A stretch of DNA of 8,582 nucleotides, from the NCBI GenBank assembly GCA_019747615.1, contig JAIEQQ010000374.1, positions 1-8,582 of the forward strand, given 5' to 3'. The number at the start of each line of letters is the position of its first letter. Positions within the stretch are counted from its first letter, which is position 1. Below the pieces are notes generated by a model. The model saw only the letters and a list, made by a program, of their open reading frames with translations. It searched no databases and was not told the origin of the DNA. Position numbers and translations under genes: made by a program. Of the stretch, positions 4,934 through 8,582 are shown piece by piece. Source of the DNA: Phycisphaerales bacterium (GTDB lineage Bacteria; Planctomycetota; Phycisphaerae; Phycisphaerales; UBA1924).

Positions 4934-7771
4934 ATGTGTGCTCAGCTTGCAGCGTCTGGTGACACAGGTGTCGTTCACGCGCGCCCGAGCCCGTCGCTCC
5001 GCTCGCGTCAAGCGTCGCTCACCGCTTGGATCGCTGGTATCGCCGGCTCGCTGGCGCTGACGTGCGCCGCCTCGGCCCAGCTCAAGCACGTCTACATCGC
5101 GCCCGATGACCACACCGATTACTTCTGGTCCGGCAACGAGGCCCAGTACGACCAGTGGTTCAGCAACATGCTCGACTACTACATCGATCTGGCCGATTCG
5201 ACGCTCGCACTCCCGAGCGACTACCAGAGCCGCTGGAACCTCGATGGCAGCTTCTGGATGTGGACATACGAACGCAACCGCACGCCCGCGCAGTTCAACC
5301 GCTTGATCGAGCGCGTGCGCTCCGGCCACATCTCAATGCCGCTGAACCCGCTGGTGGTCTCCGTCGGCGGCGCCCCCGCCGAGACCACCATCCGCGGCAT
5401 GTACTACGCCGGCCACATCGAGCGCCGTCACAACCTCCGCTTCCGCCTCGCGGTGACCATGGAGAACCAGACGCAGCCGCTCGGCCTCGCGAGCCTGTGG
5501 GCGGGCGCTGGCTGCCAGCACTCCTGGAAGGGCATCTGCGACTGCGCGACCGTTGTCTCCGCAGCCAGCCGCGAGCGAGAGATCTATTGGTACACCGGCC
5601 TCGATGGCCAGCGCGTGATGATGAAGTGGTACTCCGCGCCATTCGGCAACGAGAGCATCGGCGGCTACGCCGAGGCCCGCTTCCCGCAAGCGGCGATCGA
5701 CACCGTGACCACAAACGCGCCGTTCAACGGCTTCGCCGCCCGATATCCCTACGACGTCATCGGCCTCTTCGGCTACGGCTGGGACGACCAGTTCACACTC
5801 ACCGATCAGTTTGTCACGATCGCGCAGACCGCCAGCAACGCCACCCGGCGCGTACGCGTGTCGAATCAGCTCGACTTTTTCGAGGACTTCAACCAGCGCT
5901 ACGGCGCCACGCTTCCTGCGGAGTCTCGCAGCTATGGCAACGAGTGGGACCTGCACTGCGCCTCGCTCGCGGACATCTCAGGCCGCGTGAAGCGCGCCAC
6001 CGAGAAGCTCCGTTCTGCGGAGGCAATGGCCGCGATCGTGTGCGCGTTTGATGCGAGCTTCATGAACGGTCGAGAAGCCGCCCGCGACCGAGCGTGGATG
6101 AACCTCGGCATCTACTGGGAACACAACTTCGGTATGGACGGTTTCAACCCCGGCAATGCACTCTATGACGGGCGCCTCGCCTGGTACCGTCGCATCACCG
6201 GCGAGATCGAGTCGTACGTGGACACCCTGCACACCGACGCCGCATCGGCGCTCGCCACACTGATCACTTCATCTTCAATCACCGCCGGCACCACGCGCAT
6301 CGCGGCCTTCAACCCCCTCTCATTCGAGCGCGACGACGTGCTCGAGTTCGCTTGGCCATCGACAGCGCCCGTCCACGTTCTGGACATCGCCACCGGGCAA
6401 GAGATCCCCTCACAAGCGGTCGGCTCAGGATCGACGCGCACGCTGCGCGCGTGGGTGCAAGGCGTCCCGTCGCTCGGCTATCGCGTCGTTGAGGTTCGGC
6501 CCGGCACCGGGCGGACGTGGACCGACGCCGCGACGATCTCGAATGTTGGCAGCTCGCGTCGTGTGACCAGCTCGCGATACGCTGTCACCGTCGCGCCGAG
6601 CGGCGCGATCACCAGCGTGCTGGACCTGGCCGATGGCTCACGCCAGCTCATCACGCAGAACGCCGGGCGATTCGCCAACGACCTGGGCGGCCCGATCAAC
6701 TCCGGCACGATCGCGCTCGAGAGCTCCGGTCCTGTCAGCGTCACGCTCCGCTGCACCGGCACAAACCCGCTTTCGCACACGGCGCGCGTGACGCTCTACC
6801 GCGACTCAGATCGCATCGACATCGACAACCGCATCACCCAGAACTTCCAGGCCACCACGCTCTACGCCTTCCCCTTCAACGTCGCTTCTCCGACCACGCG
6901 CCACGAGGAAGTGGGCGCGATCCTCACCGCCTCGCTCGAATCACAAGGCGGGCACTACTCCAATCGAAACGCCCGCTACGACTTTCTCACTCTCAACCAC
7001 TTCGCCGACGTGAGCAGCACCGCCACCGGGCCGGGCGTCACACTCTCCAACGCCGATTGCTTCTTCTTCAAGCTCGGCAACAGCTCCGTTTCATCGCTCG
7101 ACTCCGGCTCATCGCGGATCGATGTCCTTGCCGGCGGCACCGCGCTGGGCTCTGCGTTTGGCTTCCGCAACCAGGGCGGCGATGCGCTCTTCACGCAGCG
7201 CTTCGCGCTGCGTGCGCACTCGGCGTATCAGCCCGCCGGCGCGATGCGCTTCGCTCTGGCGCACCAGAACCCGCTGGTGCCGATCACGATCACCGCCGCC
7301 AACCCGCAGCTCCCTGGCGACGAGTTCTCGGCGCTGACCATCGCCGATCCGGACACGATCGCCTGGGCCTTCAAGCCCAGCGAAGAAGGCCCCAACGCGG
7401 GCACGATCCTGCGCACCTGGAATCTCGCGGCCGTCAGCGCACGGACCGCCGCGGAGCTCGAGCCGGCGCTCTCGCCCCTGCAATCGCTCACGCGGAGCAC
7501 GCACATCGAGACTGACGAATCGCCAATCTCAATTCTCGCCGGCTCGCCGGCGATGCCGCTGACCGCCCGCGCCATGAAGACCGTCCGCCTCAAGTTCGAC
7601 GGCGCGTGGTCCGGCACCACTTCCCCCGCGATGATCGACGACCTCTACCAGCAAACCGCCACTCCATCGGATCGCAACGCCGACGCACAAATCACGCCAT
7701 ACGACACCAGCGGGCTCGAAGTCCACCTCCGTCGAGCTGAATCTCGCCGAATGGGACGCGAGAGCAGATAG
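4934..7771 (+). CDS. Secreted GH38-type alpha-mannosidase-like protein with dockerin-like C-terminus
   Basis: The 945-aa exported protein has a long n-region (Arg23, Arg25), a hydrophobic core at about 29-44 and a likely signal peptidase site ASA|Q at 48/49. Residues about 50-330 resemble the GH38 catalytic barrel: DDHTDYFW (58-65) holds the metal-binding-like His60-x-Asp62, and LFGYGWDD (278-285) recalls the glycine/aspartate loop. GNEWDLHCAS (336-344) and the helical segment 350-425 resemble the GH38 middle domain, and EHNFG (396-400) is near the usual third metal ligand. Residues about 450-890 are beta-rich, as in GH38 C-terminal domains. The expected nucleophile Asp appears to be replaced: the aligned site reads TMENQTQPLG (175-184). 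The tail has an EF-hand-like loop, DRNADAQITPYD (913-924). Likely acts outside the cytoplasm on mannose-bearing or related glycans; the substrate is unknown. It has its own RBS and promoter candidate and is not in an operon. Confidence 0.75.
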   Translation: MCAQLAASGDTGVVHARPSPSLRSRQASLTAWIAGIAGSLALTCAASAQLKHVYIAPDDHTDYFWSGNEAQYDQWFSNMLDYYIDLADSTLALPSDYQSRWNLDGSFWMWTYERNRTPAQFNRLIERVRSGHISMPLNPLVVSVGGAPAETTIRGMYYAGHIERRHNLRFRLAVTMENQTQPLGLASLWAGAGCQHSWKGICDCATVVSAASREREIYWYTGLDGQRVMMKWYSAPFGNESIGGYAEARFPQAAIDTVTTNAPFNGFAARYPYDVIGLFGYGWDDQFTLTDQFVTIAQTASNATRRVRVSNQLDFFEDFNQRYGATLPAESRSYGNEWDLHCASLADISGRVKRATEKLRSAEAMAAIVCAFDASFMNGREAARDRAWMNLGIYWEHNFGMDGFNPGNALYDGRLAWYRRITGEIESYVDTLHTDAASALATLITSSSITAGTTRIAAFNPLSFERDDVLEFAWPSTAPVHVLDIATGQEIPSQAVGSGSTRTLRAWVQGVPSLGYRVVEVRPGTGRTWTDAATISNVGSSRRVTSSRYAVTVAPSGAITSVLDLADGSRQLITQNAGRFANDLGGPINSGTIALESSGPVSVTLRCTGTNPLSHTARVTLYRDSDRIDIDNRITQNFQATTLYAFPFNVASPTTRHEEVGAILTASLESQGGHYSNRNARYDFLTLNHFADVSSTATGPGVTLSNADCFFFKLGNSSVSSLDSGSSRIDVLAGGTALGSAFGFRNQGGDALFTQRFALRAHSAYQPAGAMRFALAHQNPLVPITITAANPQLPGDEFSALTIADPDTIAWAFKPSEEGPNAGTILRTWNLAAVSARTAAELEPALSPLQSLTRSTHIETDESPISILAGSPAMPLTARAMKTVRLKFDGAWSGTTSPAMIDDLYQQTATPSDRNADAQITPYDTSGLEVHLRRAESRRMGRESR

Positions 7772-7784
7772 GCATCAGGATTTA

Positions 7785-7822
7785 GGCACTGGGCACTGGG
7801 CACTGGGCACTGGGCACTGGGC
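7785..7822 (+). repeat. Heptamer tandem repeat (GGGCACT)n with G-quadruplex potential
   Basis: About 5.4 units of GGGCACT form a tract starting 13 nt after the GH38 stop. GGG runs at 7791, 7798, 7805, 7812 and 7819 are separated by 4-nt CACT loops, meeting the usual G3+N1-7 pattern for an intramolecular quadruplex on the + strand, which would be present in a GH38 mRNA 3' end. It lies in the 98-bp gap between the convergent GH38 and glyQS genes, where no intrinsic terminator is visible. Confidence 0.75.
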
Positions 7823-7845
7823 GTCAACTCCGGTTTGTCTTCCGT

Positions 7846-7863
7846 TTCACGTTCACGTTCACG
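7846..7863. repeat. Hexamer tandem repeat TTCACG x3
   Basis: Three exact copies of TTCACG (7846-7851, 7852-7857, 7858-7863) lie just past the glyQS 3' end, 7-24 nt from its stop codon, between the G-rich heptamer tract and that gene. Confidence 0.55.
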
Positions 7864-7869
7864 GTTCCA

Positions 7870-8582
7870 TCACTCACCCAACTTCTCGCCTAGGAACGCC
7901 GCGACCTTGTCGATCGCCATGCGCTCTTGGCCGCCGGTATCGCGATCGCGGACGGTGACGGTCTGGTCTTTCAGCGTGTCGGCGTCGATGGTGAAGCAGA
8001 AGGGGCAGCCGGCTTCGTCCATGCGGGCGTAGCGCTTGCCGATGTTCTGCTTCTCATCGAACTCGACCATGCCGAGTTTGCCGAAGCGTTTCTTCAGTTC
8101 GGCGTGGAGCTTCTGCGCGACCTCGGGCAGGCCGTCCTTGTCCATGAGCGGAAACACCGCGGCCTTGATCGGCGCGACGCGCGGGTGGAACTTCATGAAC
8201 TCAGGCGAGGCGCGGGTCTCGTCCTTGGTGTAGGCCTCGCAGAGCAGCGCGAGCACGCCGCGGTCGAGGCCGGCGCTGGGCTCGATGACGTGGGGGATGT
8301 ACGCGACGCCGCGGCGGGAGCCGTTGGGCAGAATGTCGCCTCGCGCGGTATCGCGGAACTCCATCTTGGTGCCGCTGTGTTTCTGGTGTTGGGTGAGGTC
8401 GAAGTTGCCGCGGTAGGCGATCCCTTCGAGCTCGCCGAAGCCCGGCGAGGTGAAGGGGAAGCGGTACTCGATGTCGCTGGTGGCCTGCGAGTAGTGGGCC
8501 AGCTCGTCCTTGTCGTGCTCGCGCAGGATGAGATTCTCAGAGCCCAGGCCGATCGACTGCCACCAGGCCATGCGCCAATCGC
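7870..8582 (-). CDS. glyQS: Glycyl-tRNA synthetase, homodimeric class II (C-terminal part; 5' end outside the window)
   Basis: This enzyme charges tRNA-Gly with glycine in the cytoplasm using ATP. It is the alpha2 (single-chain) type, not the alpha2beta2 glyQ/glyS type. The frame is open to the window edge, where it reads DWRMAWWQSIGL, so the internal ATG at 8571 is not the start. 236 residues are visible of a family usually 450-500. Hallmarks in order: ELAHYSQATSDIEYRFPF, GELEGIAYRGNFDL, class II motif 3 GLDRGVLALL, then the HGTP anticodon-binding domain from about RVAPIKAAVFPL to the end, including GCPFCFTIDADTL. It ends with TGA at 7870-7872. No oddities are visible. It is convergent with the GH38 gene. 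Confidence 0.94.
   Translation of the reverse strand, partial: DWRMAWWQSIGLGSENLILREHDKDELAHYSQATSDIEYRFPFTSPGFGELEGIAYRGNFDLTQHQKHSGTKMEFRDTARGDILPNGSRRGVAYIPHVIEPSAGLDRGVLALLCEAYTKDETRASPEFMKFHPRVAPIKAAVFPLMDKDGLPEVAQKLHAELKKRFGKLGMVEFDEKQNIGKRYARMDEAGCPFCFTIDADTLKDQTVTVRDRDTGGQERMAIDKVAAFLGEKLGE

Noticed and set aside
2784..5060. A 758-codon open frame on the + strand opposite rnr
   Set aside because: It is antisense to a certain RNase R gene, its product is a low-complexity Arg/Leu/Ala/His sequence, and such long shadow frames are common in GC-rich DNA.
7700..7771. Possible frameshift near the GH38 C-terminus, because another frame reads STSVELNLAEW
   Set aside because: The annotated frame keeps the expected helix LEVHLRRAE right after the EF-hand-like loop and ends in a stop, whereas the other frame has no nearby stop.
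7785..7863. CRISPR-like array
   Set aside because: The units are contiguous 7- and 6-mers without spacers; these are simple tandem repeats.
1..8582. A novel multi-gene defence, secretion or mobile system
   Set aside because: The genes lie in convergent and divergent arrangements with separate signals and mostly housekeeping roles; nothing supports a shared cassette.

Overview
The window looks like chromosomal DNA from a GC-rich planctomycete, probably of the Phycisphaerae type. This is inferred from three things: a lipid A gene, homodimeric glycyl-tRNA synthetase and RNase R in a strongly GC-rich genome; a secreted glycosidase ending in a single dockerin/EF-hand-like motif of the style common in planctomycete exoproteins; and intergenic spacers full of hairpins and short tandem repeats. 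No rRNA, tRNA, CRISPR array, transposase or phage gene is visible. Taxonomy cannot be proven from the window alone.

Layout. Positions 1-888 (+) hold the 3' part of lpxB (lipid-A-disaccharide synthase). A 241-bp spacer follows (889-1129), with a perfect hairpin, a copy of a REP-like hairpin/C-rich element and a degenerate heptamer repeat. At 1130 (+) starts a small unrecognised, probably helix-turn-helix protein. Its first ~115 codons look genuine, but its reading frame then runs through a second copy of the element and into the next gene. At 1720-2214 (+) is a small lipoprotein with its own Shine-Dalgarno sequence. It converges with rnr (RNase R, 2310-4763, -) over a 95-bp gap carrying heptamer and octamer repeats. 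A 170-bp divergent spacer (4764-4933) carries a good -10 box, nested palindromes and a ribosome binding site for a large secreted GH38-type alpha-mannosidase-like protein (4934-7771, +). That gene converges, over 98 bp containing a (GGGCACT)n tract with G-quadruplex potential, with the 3' part of glycyl-tRNA synthetase (7870-8582, -).

How the genes work together. lpxB, rnr and glyQS are housekeeping genes for envelope lipid A, RNA turnover and translation, and they do not form one operon. The lipoprotein and the GH38 protein are exported accessory proteins. I see no convincing undescribed multi-gene system. The most interesting signals are the dispersed hairpin element that seems to have altered the 3' end of a gene, the recurring period-7 repeats at gene 3' ends, the non-canonical putative active site of the GH38-like enzyme with its dockerin-like tail, and the palindrome-rich control region in front of it.
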